A stretch of 29,959 nt of DNA from contig JAZLCA010000052.1 in assembly GCA_045613985.1 (NCBI GenBank), positions 1 through 29,959 of the forward strand, in the 5' to 3' direction. A program made the translations under genes and the position numbers. Positions 1 through 7,722 of the stretch are shown piece by piece; position 1 is the stretch's first letter, and every line of letters starts with the position of its first letter. The notes beneath the pieces were generated by a model. The model was not told the origin of the DNA, searched no databases, and was given only the letters and a program-made list of their open reading frames with translations. This DNA is from SIG644 sp045613985. GTDB taxonomy: Bacteria > Bacillota > Clostridia > Oscillospirales > CAG-272.

Positions 1-226
1 CCTCGGTGGCCAGCACGTCTCGCTCCCACCAAAAGCGCTCACTCACAGCTCCGCCCTTCCCGTCGGGCACGTTAACCCTTCCTGCGGGCGGGAGCAATTT
101 TTTTCGCATATCGACCGTCCAGCCCCGGCTTTCCAATTCGCTTTGCAATATCTGCCTTCCGGTTTTGGACTTTTTATGATGGGCGTGCCCGCCCCTGTGA
201 TGATAGTGACGTCGCTTGGCGCACAT
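1..226 (-). CDS. Hypothetical protein, partial (3' end beyond window)
   Basis: An open frame of 75 codons starts at an ATG at 224-226 and runs off the left edge without a stop. A perfect ribosome binding site, AAGGAGGTG, ends five bases upstream of the ATG and decides the start. The visible N-terminus is very basic and His-rich (MCAKRRHYHHRGGHAHHKK), followed by a mixed stretch with two tryptophans. I do not recognise the family. An overlapping frame at 43-234 would need a GTG start inside the ribosome binding site and is less likely. The gene follows the histidinol-phosphatase on the same strand with a 60-base gap containing a GC-rich hairpin. Confidence 0.5.
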   Translation of the reverse strand, partial: MCAKRRHYHHRGGHAHHKKSKTGRQILQSELESRGWTVDMRKKLLPPAGRVNVPDGKGGAVSERFWWERDVLATE

Positions 227-252
227 ATCAGCACCTCCTTCTATACATGGTA

Positions 253-282
253 GGAGGGGATGCCGCGCAGGGCTTCCCCTCC
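253..282. other. GC-rich hairpin between two minus-strand genes
   Basis: GGAGGGGATGCC at 253-264 pairs with GGCTTCCCCTCC at 271-282 (one mismatch, six-base loop). It lies just after the stop of the histidinol-phosphatase gene. No T-run follows on either strand, so it is not a standard intrinsic terminator. It may attenuate transcription or stabilise the upstream mRNA; this is inference. Confidence 0.35.
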
Positions 283-286
283 TTCG

Positions 287-1057
287 TTATCTCTTGGGAT
301 TTTTCAGCGTAACGGTATCAAGCAGGCGCAGACCGTACCGTTCGGCAAAGGCTCTGCCCTCTTTGACTGCCTCGGGATCGGCCACGTCCTTGACGTGATG
401 GGAATCACAGCCAATCACGGCATCGTTACCGACCTCGCCCGCAATGCGGTAAAAGCGGTCGGACGGATAGTGCCGATGTCCCATCAAGCCAAGCAAATTA
501 ACCTCAACGGGAATGTTCATGCGCTTACAACCCTCGCACAGCCGCTTCATATGGCGGTAATAGATGTCTTCGTCACCGACGAAATTGTACACGTCGGGAT
601 GGGCAACATAGGTATATTTTCCTGTTGCCAAACCACAAAGCACCTGATCGACATAACGGGCAAGCGCCGCTTCGTCGGTGGTCGGCGTTGCATTGTATGG
701 AGATTCTTCGTTATCAATAAAGTGTTGTCCAAGGATCATATAGTCGTAATCGTAGGGGGCAAGCAGATCCAGCATGGCGTCGAAATGGGCAGGATAATAC
801 TCCGCTTCAAAGCCGATCAGGATCTTGATGCGGTCTCGATATTCCTCCCGCAGCGCCTCCAGCGTGCGGACGTAATCCTCCAGCTCCTCGATACGTACCC
901 GGAATCCCGATTGATGTCCGTCGGGAAACGGCATGGGGACGTGGTCCGAAAATCCCAGGACCTCCACTCCCTCTGCAATGGCCTTTTCAATATATTCTCT
1001 CTCCGTGCCAAGCGCGTGGTGGCAACGGTAGGTATGTGTGTGATAATTGGCGATCAT
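287..1057 (-). CDS. hisK: Histidinol-phosphatase, PHP family (HisK/HisJ type)
   Basis: This 256-aa protein has the layout of PHP-domain histidinol-phosphatases, which hydrolyse histidinol phosphate to histidinol in histidine synthesis using a cluster of metal ions. Metal-ligand motifs appear in the expected order: HTHT at residues 6-9, SDH at 37-39, the Glu-rich FEAEY around 84-86, GQH at 110-112, AHPD at 152-155 and GCDSHH at 216-221. Length matches the family. The ATG at 1057 has GAGGAGG six bases upstream. No other histidine-synthesis gene is nearby, so the substrate rests on family resemblance; a related PHP phosphoesterase acting on another phosphomonoester is the main alternative. It follows the hypothetical gene at 1077-2075 by 19 bases and probably shares its promoter. 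Confidence 0.8.
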   Translation of the reverse strand: MIANYHTHTYRCHHALGTEREYIEKAIAEGVEVLGFSDHVPMPFPDGHQSGFRVRIEELEDYVRTLEALREEYRDRIKILIGFEAEYYPAHFDAMLDLLAPYDYDYMILGQHFIDNEESPYNATPTTDEAALARYVDQVLCGLATGKYTYVAHPDVYNFVGDEDIYYRHMKRLCEGCKRMNIPVEVNLLGLMGHRHYPSDRFYRIAGEVGNDAVIGCDSHHVKDVADPEAVKEGRAFAERYGLRLLDTVTLKNPKR

Positions 1058-1076
1058 GTTGTTCCTCCTCGGAGTA

Positions 1077-2075
1077 TCATCTTCTCCGACTCATATCGTT
1101 ATATCTTGCCTGCAAACCGTCCAGATCCAAAAATCTGCGGTATTCGTCAAGCTGTGCATCCAGCGCGATCAGATTCTGCTTGAGCTCCTTGCGGCGAGCA
1201 AACGCAGTCAGGGGAGCCGTTGCCAGCTCGTCCTCCCACCCGCGTCGGGTATCCTCAAACTGTTCCTCGTATGCATCGTACTTCTCGCGGGCATCCTCAA
1301 GCTGCCCTTCCAGCTCCCGAAACTCTATTTCGTACAATTCCTGCGCGATCTCGCGTTTGCGGTCACCGCGAAACCACCCAAGACCACCTCGCTCGTATTC
1401 CAGCTTTTCCCGCGCAGCACGCAGATCGTCCTGATACTGCATGCGACCAAGAAAGTAGTCGTACAGCTTCATATATTCGTGCTGCTCGACGCTGACAGGG
1501 CATTTGCTCTCCCCGTTTTTGCGATACCATGCGCGGATACGCTGATAGTATTGACGGTAGCGTCGTATCCACTCCTTGCACTTTTCGCCCAGTTCAATGC
1601 GGCGGTGACGGGCATCGCGGTAGATGACGCTGTCGCAAAAATAGTACTGCTCAAACGGCTCGGACAAATCGACCGTCTTGCCGCCCTCATGGATCTGAAA
1701 CAACGAAGAAAAATACATTTGCTGTTCCAGCGAGGGGGGCGTGCGCTCTGCGCCCTCACCATGCAAAATGCCGCTGATAAAATCAAACGCATCGTCGAGC
1801 AGGGCATCCTCGCACTCGATCCAGCCAAACCAACGGTCCAGCACAGGCGTCTGTCCGTGGCACCAAACGTACGACAGCTGACGGTAGGCCTCCGGGCTCT
1901 GGCGGCAGGCGTCCTCAGCACACGCGATCAACGCTTCACATTCTTCGTTTGAAAGCTCCTTCTGCCGCTCGCGATCGACCGCACGTAAAACGGGAAGCAT
2001 ATACCGATTGACCTCCATGCGATTCCACGACGGCACTACTGCGTTGCTTCGCTGCAAACTCTTGTTTTCTTCCAT
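1077..2075 (-). CDS. Hypothetical protein with C-terminal coiled coil
   Basis: A 332-aa soluble protein that I do not recognise. The frame is open further upstream to 2249, but the ATG at 2075 has AAGGAGGG five bases before it and lies downstream of a consensus promoter, so that start is chosen. The first 200 residues are rich in aromatic and charged residues (for example an RRYRQYYQRIRAWYRK stretch) with several Trp and Cys. Roughly residues 210-332 are strongly heptad-like and charged, predicting long helices or a coiled coil. There is no signal peptide or membrane segment. The gene is read together with the histidinol-phosphatase 19 bases downstream. No function is proposed. Confidence 0.75.
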   Translation of the reverse strand: MEENKSLQRSNAVVPSWNRMEVNRYMLPVLRAVDRERQKELSNEECEALIACAEDACRQSPEAYRQLSYVWCHGQTPVLDRWFGWIECEDALLDDAFDFISGILHGEGAERTPPSLEQQMYFSSLFQIHEGGKTVDLSEPFEQYYFCDSVIYRDARHRRIELGEKCKEWIRRYRQYYQRIRAWYRKNGESKCPVSVEQHEYMKLYDYFLGRMQYQDDLRAAREKLEYERGGLGWFRGDRKREIAQELYEIEFRELEGQLEDAREKYDAYEEQFEDTRRGWEDELATAPLTAFARRKELKQNLIALDAQLDEYRRFLDLDGLQARYNDMSRRR

Positions 2076-2126
2076 CGCCGCCCTCCTTATCGTACTTGTA
2101 CATTTAGTGTCTTCTCTATTAAAAAA

Positions 2127-2155
2127 AGTATACCACAAAAGCCGCACCGTGTCAA
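2127..2155 (-). promoter_or_regulatory. Sigma-A promoter for the 2075-287 unit
   Basis: On the minus strand a TTGACA box (2150-2155) and a TATACT box (2127-2132) are separated by 17 bases, close to the sigma-A consensus. It lies about 50 bases upstream of the start of the hypothetical gene at 2075 and points away from the phosphatase promoter at 2209-2237, making a divergent promoter region. Confidence 0.8.
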
Positions 2156-2208
2156 TGATGGATCCGGCATACGCGAAAAAAATCTGTTTTCGTCTTTTCA
2201 AATACATC

Positions 2209-2237
2209 TTGCAATTTTCGCGAACCTTTGCTATACT
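2209..2237 (+). promoter_or_regulatory. Sigma-A promoter for the lipoprotein 5'-nucleotidase
   Basis: TTGCAA at 2209-2214 and TATACT at 2232-2237 have a 17-base spacer. The -10 box ends 28 bases before the ATG at 2266, leaving a short leader that contains the ribosome binding site GGAGA. Confidence 0.75.
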
Positions 2238-2265
2238 GATAAAAACCATTTATGGAGATACGAGC

Positions 2266-3810
2266 ATGAAAATTTCTCTTCGCCTGACCGCGCTTTTACT
2301 CGCGATGATCTGCCTTTTCGGCTGTACCGCGCCGCCCCCCGCACAGCAAGAGCCGGATCAGCCGCCCTTTGCAAACTGCCCCCACCAAAAAGACGACAAC
2401 GACGACGGGCACTGTGACGCCTGCGGCATCTCGGTGTTGGTCGCTTTGGATTTTTACGCCATCAACGATCTGCACGGCAAATTCACCGATGGAGATAATC
2501 ACCCCGGCGTGGACGAGCTGACCACCTATTTGAAAGCCTGTATCGCCGCCGACGAGAGCGCGATTCTGTTGTCCTCGGGCGACACTTGGCAGGGTGGCGC
2601 GGAATCCAATCTCACCCGCGGCCTGATCATAACCAACTGGATGAACGAAATGGATTTCGCCTGCATGACGCTGGGCAACCACGAATACGATTGGGGCGAA
2701 GAGGCCATTGAACAGAACGCCGAACTTGCGGAATTTCCCCTTTTGGCCATCAACGTCTACGACAAAGAAACCAATCAGCGGGTAGATTATTGCGAGCCTT
2801 CCGTGCTGATCGAGCAGGACGGACTTTGCATCGGCATCATCGGTGCGATCGGCGATTGCTATTCCTCCATCGCCCCCGACAAGGTCGAGAACGTGTATTT
2901 CAAGACCGGCAAAGAGCTGACCGCACTGGTCAAGGCCGAATCCGAGCGTTTACGCTCGCTGGGTGCAGATCTGATCGTCTATTCTCTCCACGACGGTCAC
3001 AGCCAAAGCAGTTACGACGACGTATCCGTCATCGCGACTTCCAGACTCAATGCATATTATGATATTTCTCTGTCCGACGGCTACGTTGATCTCGTATTTG
3101 AAGGGCACAGCCACCAGCGTTACGTGCTCAAGGACGAGCATGGCGTATATCACCTGCAAAACGGCGGTGACAACAAAGGCATCTGCCACGTAGAGCTGGT
3201 AGTCAACCCGGTCACGGACTCCTATCAGATCCAAATCGCCGAATTTGTGGCCACCTCCCGCTACGATTCCCTGCCCGACGACGCCCTGATCGAAGATCTT
3301 TTGACCAAATACAAAGACCAGATCTCCTCCGCCGACGACGTACTCGGTCAGAACGCCCGCTCCCGCAACAGCGAGGAGCTGCGCTCGGCCGTCGCGAAGC
3401 TATACTACGAATTTGGCGTTGAACAGTGGGGTGAGGAATACAATATCGTGCTGGGCGGCGGCTATCTGACCACCCGCAGTCCGGGCTATCTTCCCGCGGG
3501 AGAGGTGACCTACGCGCAGCTGCTTTCCATTTTCCCGTTTGACAATCGCCTGACCCTGTGCTCGATCAAGGGGCGCGACCTGTCCTCCAAATTTTTCAAC
3601 ACGAACAACAGCAATTATTACATTTACTACGGTGACTTTGGCGCGTCCGTCAAGCAAAATCTCGATCCGAACTCCACCTATTACGTCATCGTTGACACCT
3701 ACACCGCCTCCTACGCCCCCAACCGCCTGACCGTCATAGAGGAATTCGACGCAGACTATTTTGCCCGCGACCTTCTGGCGGAATATATCAAGCAGGGTGG
3801 GCTTGAGTAA
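2266..3810 (+). CDS. Lipoprotein 5'-nucleotidase / metallophosphatase (UshA-like)
   Basis: A 514-aa secreted lipoprotein. A basic N-terminus and hydrophobic stretch end in the lipobox LFGC with Cys20 as the anchor. The calcineurin-type metallophosphatase domain spans about residues 55-310 with NDLHG (67-71), SSGDTWQG (103-110), GNHEYDWG (137-144), SLHDGH (240-245) and GHSH (280-283) supplying metal ligands. The remainder matches the 5'-nucleotidase C-terminal domain, including a GGG turn and a substrate-pocket FPFDNRL stretch. The family releases phosphate from extracellular nucleotides or related esters outside the cell. Residues 38-53 hold a compact Cys/His/Asp segment (CPHQKDDNDDGHCDAC) resembling short metal-binding repeats of secreted clostridial proteins. 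The frame is open upstream to 2008, but the promoter, GGAGA site and signal peptide fix the start at 2266. It is transcribed alone and ends at a strong terminator. Confidence 0.88.
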   Translation: MKISLRLTALLLAMICLFGCTAPPPAQQEPDQPPFANCPHQKDDNDDGHCDACGISVLVALDFYAINDLHGKFTDGDNHPGVDELTTYLKACIAADESAILLSSGDTWQGGAESNLTRGLIITNWMNEMDFACMTLGNHEYDWGEEAIEQNAELAEFPLLAINVYDKETNQRVDYCEPSVLIEQDGLCIGIIGAIGDCYSSIAPDKVENVYFKTGKELTALVKAESERLRSLGADLIVYSLHDGHSQSSYDDVSVIATSRLNAYYDISLSDGYVDLVFEGHSHQRYVLKDEHGVYHLQNGGDNKGICHVELVVNPVTDSYQIQIAEFVATSRYDSLPDDALIEDLLTKYKDQISSADDVLGQNARSRNSEELRSAVAKLYYEFGVEQWGEEYNIVLGGGYLTTRSPGYLPAGEVTYAQLLSIFPFDNRLTLCSIKGRDLSSKFFNTNNSNYYIYYGDFGASVKQNLDPNSTYYVIVDTYTASYAPNRLTVIEEFDADYFARDLLAEYIKQGGLE

Positions 3811-3821
3811 ATAGGATCCCC

Positions 3822-3890
3822 GTTTTGCGCGCGTTGTCAGCAAAAGCCCTGCTACAGCGCGGCGCAAAACAAGCAATCCTTGCGGATTGC
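3822..3890. repeat. Nested inverted repeats after the nucleotidase gene
   Basis: Two hairpins follow the stop codon. The first pairs GTTTTGCGC near 3822-3830 with GCGCAAAAC near 3862-3870 around a partly self-complementary centre. The second pairs GCAATCC (3873-3879) with GGATTGC (3884-3890) across a four-base loop. No T-run follows. They could be a mobile palindromic unit or a processing signal; nothing in the window settles this. Confidence 0.4.
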
Positions 3891-3917
3891 GGGGTTCGAC
3901 GTCATTTCACACAAACG

Positions 3918-3960
3918 AAAAAAGGAAAAGGTGAACCTGCGGTTCACCTTTTCCTTTTTT
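3918..3960. terminator. Strong intrinsic terminator, probably bidirectional
   Basis: A perfect 20-bp inverted repeat (3918-3937 against 3941-3960) with a three-base loop. The core is GGTGAACC/GGTTCACC, with an A-run on the left and a T-run on the right, so it can end transcripts on both strands. It would close the nucleotidase transcript from the left and transcripts of the small ORF and IS21 element from the right. Confidence 0.85.
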
Positions 3961-4014
3961 GCGAAAGACTACCTAAACGGAGCAGGATTGAGGGAAAACT
4001 ACCCAAAAGTACAC

Positions 4015-4266
4015 CTATTTGCCGCCCTCATTCTTCTTTTCAAACTGCGCCCAGTATTCCGTGTTCCGCTTGGTGTATGACTTGTTTCTCCGTCTGGGGG
4101 CTTCAGTCTGTACCTTCTCGCGGCGCTCCGGCTTCAATTGTCTATATATGCTTATTTCTGGTATGTCATATTTGGTGCGCATTGCTTCTTCCGATTCTGC
4201 CCACAGTTCCATGTCGTAATCAGTCCATTCATCTTTACGATTATAGACTTCATTCAGCAGCGACAT
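4015..4266 (-). CDS. Small hypothetical protein, possibly a gene remnant
   Basis: An 83-aa acidic-then-basic protein from the ATG at 4266 (AAGAAGG five bases upstream); a GTG two codons earlier is an alternative. It contains several Trp/Tyr residues, then a Lys/Arg-rich region (APRRRNKSYTKRNTEYW). The same frame stays open upstream to about 4393, encoding a Gly-rich stretch followed by a smooth continuation (AGSRAKNREIKKVAMSLLNE) but offering no ATG. The reading could therefore be the 3' part of a longer gene cut off on its upstream side, towards the IS21 element. I do not recognise the family. The ORF itself looks protein-like in composition. Confidence 0.45.
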   Translation of the reverse strand: MSLLNEVYNRKDEWTDYDMELWAESEEAMRTKYDIPEISIYRQLKPERREKVQTEAPRRRNKSYTKRNTEYWAQFEKKNEGGK

Positions 4267-4515
4267 TGCCACCTTCTTGATTTCCCGATTTTTCGCGCGT
4301 GACCCCGCGCCCGTCTCGGGTAAAATACCCCCAGAGATTTGACCTCCCCCTCCCCGATACGCTAGGATTTTCCCGGTTTCGGGGAATAATTGTCAGTTTT
4401 TGAGGATCATCTTTCAAGTATTTTTATGTATAATCGGCCTTGCGGTCGATATTGTTTTCTAAATCAGATTTTCGAGTTTGTTGGCAAACGGCCATGGCGG
4501 ATCAAATGATTTTGT

Positions 4516-5196
4516 TTAATTCAATCTTATGATTTGACTGTTTGCTGTGATGCGGTCAATGAGTGTTTGCATTAGATGTTTGTCTTCTGTCGCATCCACC
4601 CACGAAGACAATTCTCTGTTCGTGATAATGATTATGCTCCTGCTTTCGTTGAGTAACATAATGCTATGATAGAATTTTACCAGATCCTCCGCTTTTACGC
4701 CTGTATACATCATATCGTCAATAATGATCAGGGAACTCTGGGTGAAGTACTTAAACCGCTGGCGCTGCTTTTCGGATGAATGTTTCTTGTCGATGGTGTA
4801 AAGGAAGTCATCGAAGGTGGTATAGCTTACCTTAATGCCGGCCTCCAACGCCATTCTGCCCAGATGCGCCGCAAGCGAAGTCTTTCCGCAGCCACATTTG
4901 CCGATCAGAATCAGGTTCTGATCCTTTTCGATCCATTCGAGTTCTTCCAGGCGTTCTATCTGCCAGGCGATGCCGCTGTTTACATTTGTTTTCAGAAATG
5001 ACTTTTTAGGAAGTCTGCCTGCTTTTTCCCGTTTGACCATCGCGAGCTCGCCGCGCTTGTCTACTTCTTTTTGCAGTATTTCTTTGAGGTAAGCGAGGTT
5101 ACTCTCCTTATCGTGTGAAAGGTCGATGATTCCTTTTGCGATATTTTGGAGGTTAAGGATTCTGGCAAGCTCCTGTATTTCTGTGATACTTGTCAT
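4516..5196 (-). CDS. istB: IS21-family transposition helper ATPase IstB
   Basis: A 226-aa DnaC-like AAA+ protein. The Walker A motif GKCGCGKT is at residues 99-106 and the Walker B stretch LIIIDD at 156-161. A sensor-type ITNRELSSW segment and an Arg-containing C-terminus (LIDRI) follow, as in IstB proteins. IstB binds ATP and DNA and activates the IstA transposase for target capture. The ATG overlaps the istA stop by four bases, indicating translational coupling. Length is slightly below the usual 245-260 residues but all core motifs are present. Confidence 0.88.
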   Translation of the reverse strand: MTSITEIQELARILNLQNIAKGIIDLSHDKESNLAYLKEILQKEVDKRGELAMVKREKAGRLPKKSFLKTNVNSGIAWQIERLEELEWIEKDQNLILIGKCGCGKTSLAAHLGRMALEAGIKVSYTTFDDFLYTIDKKHSSEKQRQRFKYFTQSSLIIIDDMMYTGVKAEDLVKFYHSIMLLNESRSIIIITNRELSSWVDATEDKHLMQTLIDRITANSQIIRLN

Positions 5197-6662
5197 CTTA
5201 GCTCCTCCTCAATTTCTTTTGCTCGGATTTTACATTGATAAAATAGCGACTCCTTCATTTTCACCCTGGCTGCACCCTCACCGGTTTTATAAATCAAGTA
5301 GGCAGCCAATTCATAAGCTGTGCATTTATCGTTTTTCAAACAATGTTCCATGGCTTCTTCCATGATATCTTCGACATACGCCCGCGAAAGCTTTATAACC
5401 CATCTGTAATGGGTGTTCTTGTATCGCGCAACCGTTTTCTCGATTTTCGAAATATACTCCATCGCCACTTCGTTGTTCTGGTATATTCTTTGAAGGGTAC
5501 TGAGGGATACGGCTTCGTCTTTGGTTTCTGCTTTTAGTGGAATCCGCATTCCTGGCGATGCTGCCTTTTTCTCCGTATGTATAATGACCCCGTCACAGGC
5601 GCGAATAAACAGGAGCGTATCTTCGTCTTCTTCAATACGCACAGCCTCTTTCACGCGCACTTTGTCTTTCGGCAGTCCATACCGACTACCTTGATAGGTA
5701 ACATCGTACTTGGACGATACATTTCGGATGTTATTCGCATAATCTTCACGATAGGGTACTTTGGCAAGCGTCGCCGCTTCTTCCATGAACGCCTCTCTTG
5801 GAATACGTTTCGTCTCATAGTTATAGGTGCCATTTGCCTCAATGTCCAGCCAAGTGAGCGCTGCGCTGTTGAGAGAATCAATTCCTGTAAAAGTACGACC
5901 TTCTAAAAAGTTTTCTTTTACATACTTTACGAAGCATTCAACCTTACCCTTGGTCTGCGGATCCCGGGGCCTGCATAGCACAACACTATAACCGACCGTG
6001 TTTACATATTCCTCAAATTCCGGAACAAAGATGATGTTACCAAGGTTTTCACTCACCACAAACACTCTGTCCTGATCGTACATGATGGTTTGCGTCCTGC
6101 CTCCGAAATACCGGAAAGCATACTCATGGGCTTTGATAGCCGTTCCTGTTGTAAACGGCTCCGGATGAAAAAACACAAAATGCATCCTGCTATACGACAG
6201 CACCATGCAGAAGAAATATACCCTGGTCGTCCTGCCGTACATATCCTTCATTTTGAATTGCCCGAAGTCCACCTGCGCTTCATATCCCGGCGGCAATGGT
6301 TTTCGGGGCTTTGTTTGCCTACTTGTGTAGTGATCATAGCCATAGTCATACCTCAGTTTTTGAACATACCGGTAGAATGGTGTGCGGGAACACGAAAAAT
6401 CAGGGAATGCTTCTTGCACTTTGAAAAACAGGTTTGTTACCCTTATTTGTGGGCAGATATGCAATTGTGACAACATAAATTCTTTGTAGTTGTCCAGATA
6501 TTCAAACCTTGTTTTTTCAGCATTTAGGAACTCATCCTCTGTGGCATCCCACCATTTTGTGACGGTTGCTACTGATATTCCGAGATTCATACCAATTTTG
6601 CGTTTTGATAATCCCAGTTTTTTGTACTCGTGTATCTTTTGATACGTTTCTAACGATGTCAT
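5193..6662 (-). CDS. istA: IS21-family transposase IstA
   Basis: A 489-aa transposase. The N-terminus has a helix-turn-helix (residues about 16-39, LGLSKRKIGMNLGISVATVT) for end binding. The integrase-like catalytic core shows the DDE residues as D132 in AQVDFGQ, D196 in IMYDQD and E242 in TKGKVECF. A basic, Tyr-rich C-terminal region completes the usual IstA layout. The ATG at 6662 has AAGGAGG six bases upstream. The frame is complete with no frameshift. It overlaps istB by four bases. Confidence 0.92.
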   Translation of the reverse strand: MTSLETYQKIHEYKKLGLSKRKIGMNLGISVATVTKWWDATEDEFLNAEKTRFEYLDNYKEFMLSQLHICPQIRVTNLFFKVQEAFPDFSCSRTPFYRYVQKLRYDYGYDHYTSRQTKPRKPLPPGYEAQVDFGQFKMKDMYGRTTRVYFFCMVLSYSRMHFVFFHPEPFTTGTAIKAHEYAFRYFGGRTQTIMYDQDRVFVVSENLGNIIFVPEFEEYVNTVGYSVVLCRPRDPQTKGKVECFVKYVKENFLEGRTFTGIDSLNSAALTWLDIEANGTYNYETKRIPREAFMEEAATLAKVPYREDYANNIRNVSSKYDVTYQGSRYGLPKDKVRVKEAVRIEEDEDTLLFIRACDGVIIHTEKKAASPGMRIPLKAETKDEAVSLSTLQRIYQNNEVAMEYISKIEKTVARYKNTHYRWVIKLSRAYVEDIMEEAMEHCLKNDKCTAYELAAYLIYKTGEGAARVKMKESLFYQCKIRAKEIEEELR

Positions 6663-6803
6663 TGAAATCCTCCTTGTTTTTTATTATTTGCGCGGCTTAG
6701 TTTACTACCTCCATTAGGCACCACCTCCTTCAAGGGGATTGTATCATACTTTGCTTTTCCCAGATAACTCTATTTATCAAAGCCATACGCGAGGAAGGAA
6801 AAT

Positions 6804-6908
6804 ACTGAAGAACTGAAGTATTCTGAATGATTTTCTTATAAAGTCGTGTATAAGAAAACTATAGGAAAAGTTATGCAAAAAAGCTTCAGCTACCTTCAGT
6901 TCTTCAGT
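6804..6908. repeat. Palindromic module A (outer arms plus conserved core)
   Basis: The outer arms ACTGAAGAACTGAAG (6804-6818) and CTTCAGTTCTTCAGT (6894-6908) are perfect 15-bp inverted repeats, each made of a repeated CTGAAG word. Between them lies a 42-base core (6831-6872) starting with a perfect 10-bp inverted repeat, TTTTCTTATA/TATAAGAAAA, followed by ATAGGAAAAGTT. The same core recurs in module B. Iteron-like words flanking an AT-rich palindrome are typical of replication or recombination sites; the role here is inference. Confidence 0.65.
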
Positions 6909-6949
6909 AAATAAAACCATCGCCCGGAAGGGCGCTAAAGCACCTTTCT

Positions 6950-7054
6950 ACTGGGTTACTGCTCCTTACTGGTTCTTTTTCTGAAAAAGTCGCGTATGAG
7001 AAAATAATAGAAAAAGTTCCGCGAAATCGCAGCAGTTAGCCACAGTACCCCAGT
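6950..7054. repeat. Palindromic module B (different arms, same core)
   Basis: The outer arms ACTGGGTTACTG (6950-6961) and CAGTACCCCAGT (7043-7054) pair at 11 of 12 positions. The 42-base core at 6977-7018 matches the module A core at 35 of 42 positions (aligned by eye). Both modules span 105 bases, and their cores are offset by 146 bases. The arms differ in sequence from module A yet keep self-pairing, which points to selection for the structure or to protein-binding iterons. Confidence 0.6.
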
Positions 7055-7058
7055 ATGC

Positions 7059-7093
7059 AAAAACGGCACCGCAACATTCCTGCTGCGATGCCG
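7059..7093 (-). terminator. Intrinsic terminator of the SRA/nuclease unit
   Basis: Read on the minus strand, a 10-bp stem (7084-7093 with 7064-7073, one G-U pair) is followed by five T residues (7059-7063). It lies 16 bases after the stop of the PD-(D/E)XK gene. A 36-base block including this hairpin recurs at 9060-9095 with one mismatch. Confidence 0.75.
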
Positions 7094-7109
7094 CCCTCAC
7101 TATATGTCA

Positions 7110-7703
7110 TCAAATACTTTGGATTTCTACAGCAAAAGCTTTAATGTCAAGGTCCGTTAGTACATCTCCGTACCAGCCCGAAAAAAGGCAATAGTATTTA
7201 ACGTTTTTGCTCTTAGCGACATTTCGGTTGTTTTCATGCCTGCTACTTCCACAATTCTCGCTTGTGAATGCAACAAGAAACACCGGTACGCTATTTTCAT
7301 AGGACGCGGTAACAGTAGCGTCATTAGAAAATTTACACGTAATGGTACCGTTAGAAACCATTTCATTATGCTTAAAAAGTATTTTGTCAATTTCAGCGGA
7401 AGCATCTCGGCACCAGCCCATATTCGTCTTGACTTCCACTAACGCTTTGACTTTGTCATTTTCATCCACGACAAGTATATCCGGCCTATGCGTTTTTCTG
7501 CCAACTCTGACGGAGGCATCAACATATACCTTATATTCTTCAGGAAGAATATCTAATAAAAACGCTGCAATTCCGTCCTCGATTTCTGTGCTCAGCGCCC
7601 TCAGGTGCCCTCTATGAAGGTTGGGCCGAATCGTAATTTTTGTTTTCTGAAATTCTTGCAAAATATACTTTTTCAAAGAGTCAATAGCTGCATTTACACG
7701 CAT
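7110..7703 (-). CDS. PD-(D/E)XK nuclease-like protein
   Basis: A 197-aa protein from the ATG at 7703, which has GGAGGG five bases upstream; the frame is open to 7817 but that lies inside the preceding gene. The fold signature is E42 in the helix STEIEDGIAAFLL, then RPDILVV with D75, then the strand LVEVKTN with E90 and K92, the classic D-(x)n-ExK arrangement of restriction-type nucleases. Charged N- and C-terminal parts follow no family I know. It is the last gene of a three-gene unit behind an SRA-like reader protein (19-base gap), suggesting that it supplies DNA cleavage when the reader finds modified DNA. The nuclease fold is well supported; the substrate and partnership are inference. Confidence 0.7.
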   Translation of the reverse strand: MRVNAAIDSLKKYILQEFQKTKITIRPNLHRGHLRALSTEIEDGIAAFLLDILPEEYKVYVDASVRVGRKTHRPDILVVDENDKVKALVEVKTNMGWCRDASAEIDKILFKHNEMVSNGTITCKFSNDATVTASYENSVPVFLVAFTSENCGSSRHENNRNVAKSKNVKYYCLFSGWYGDVLTDLDIKAFAVEIQSI

Positions 7704-7722
7704 TGTAGCCCTCCAAAATGAA

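Larger units (their letters stand above)
4516..6662 (-). mobile_element. IS21-family insertion sequence (istA-istB core)
   Basis: Two overlapping genes, an IstA-type DDE transposase and an IstB-type AAA+ helper ATPase, form the diagnostic pair of the IS21 family. The coordinates cover only the coding core. The element must extend to terminal repeats on both sides, but I could not identify matching inverted ends by eye in 4280-4515 or 6663-6800, nor a target duplication. Both frames are intact, so the element may still be active. It sits between the housekeeping-like left part and the defence island. Confidence 0.85.
6663..7055. other. Gene-free stretch with two related inverted-repeat modules
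   Basis: No plausible coding region was found here. Next to istA it holds only that gene's ribosome binding site. From 6804 on it contains two similar palindromic modules, listed separately, with a small perfect hairpin between them: CGCCC (6921-6925), loop GGAA, GGGCG (6930-6934). The stretch ends at the terminator of the downstream defence unit. Confidence 0.7.

Noticed and set aside
260..1183. Long plus-strand frame opposite the histidinol-phosphatase
   Set aside because: It lies antisense to a gene with clear PHP motifs and has no ribosome binding site.
1047..1952. Long plus-strand frame opposite the hypothetical gene at 1077-2075
   Set aside because: No ribosome binding site or promoter; the minus-strand gene has both.
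3889..3910. tRNA T-arm-like GGGGTTCGAC after the nucleotidase
   Set aside because: The T-stem cannot pair and no other tRNA arm is nearby.
6804..7054. CRISPR array
   Set aside because: Only two repeat units of 105 bases with palindromic arms and no regular short repeat-spacer pattern.
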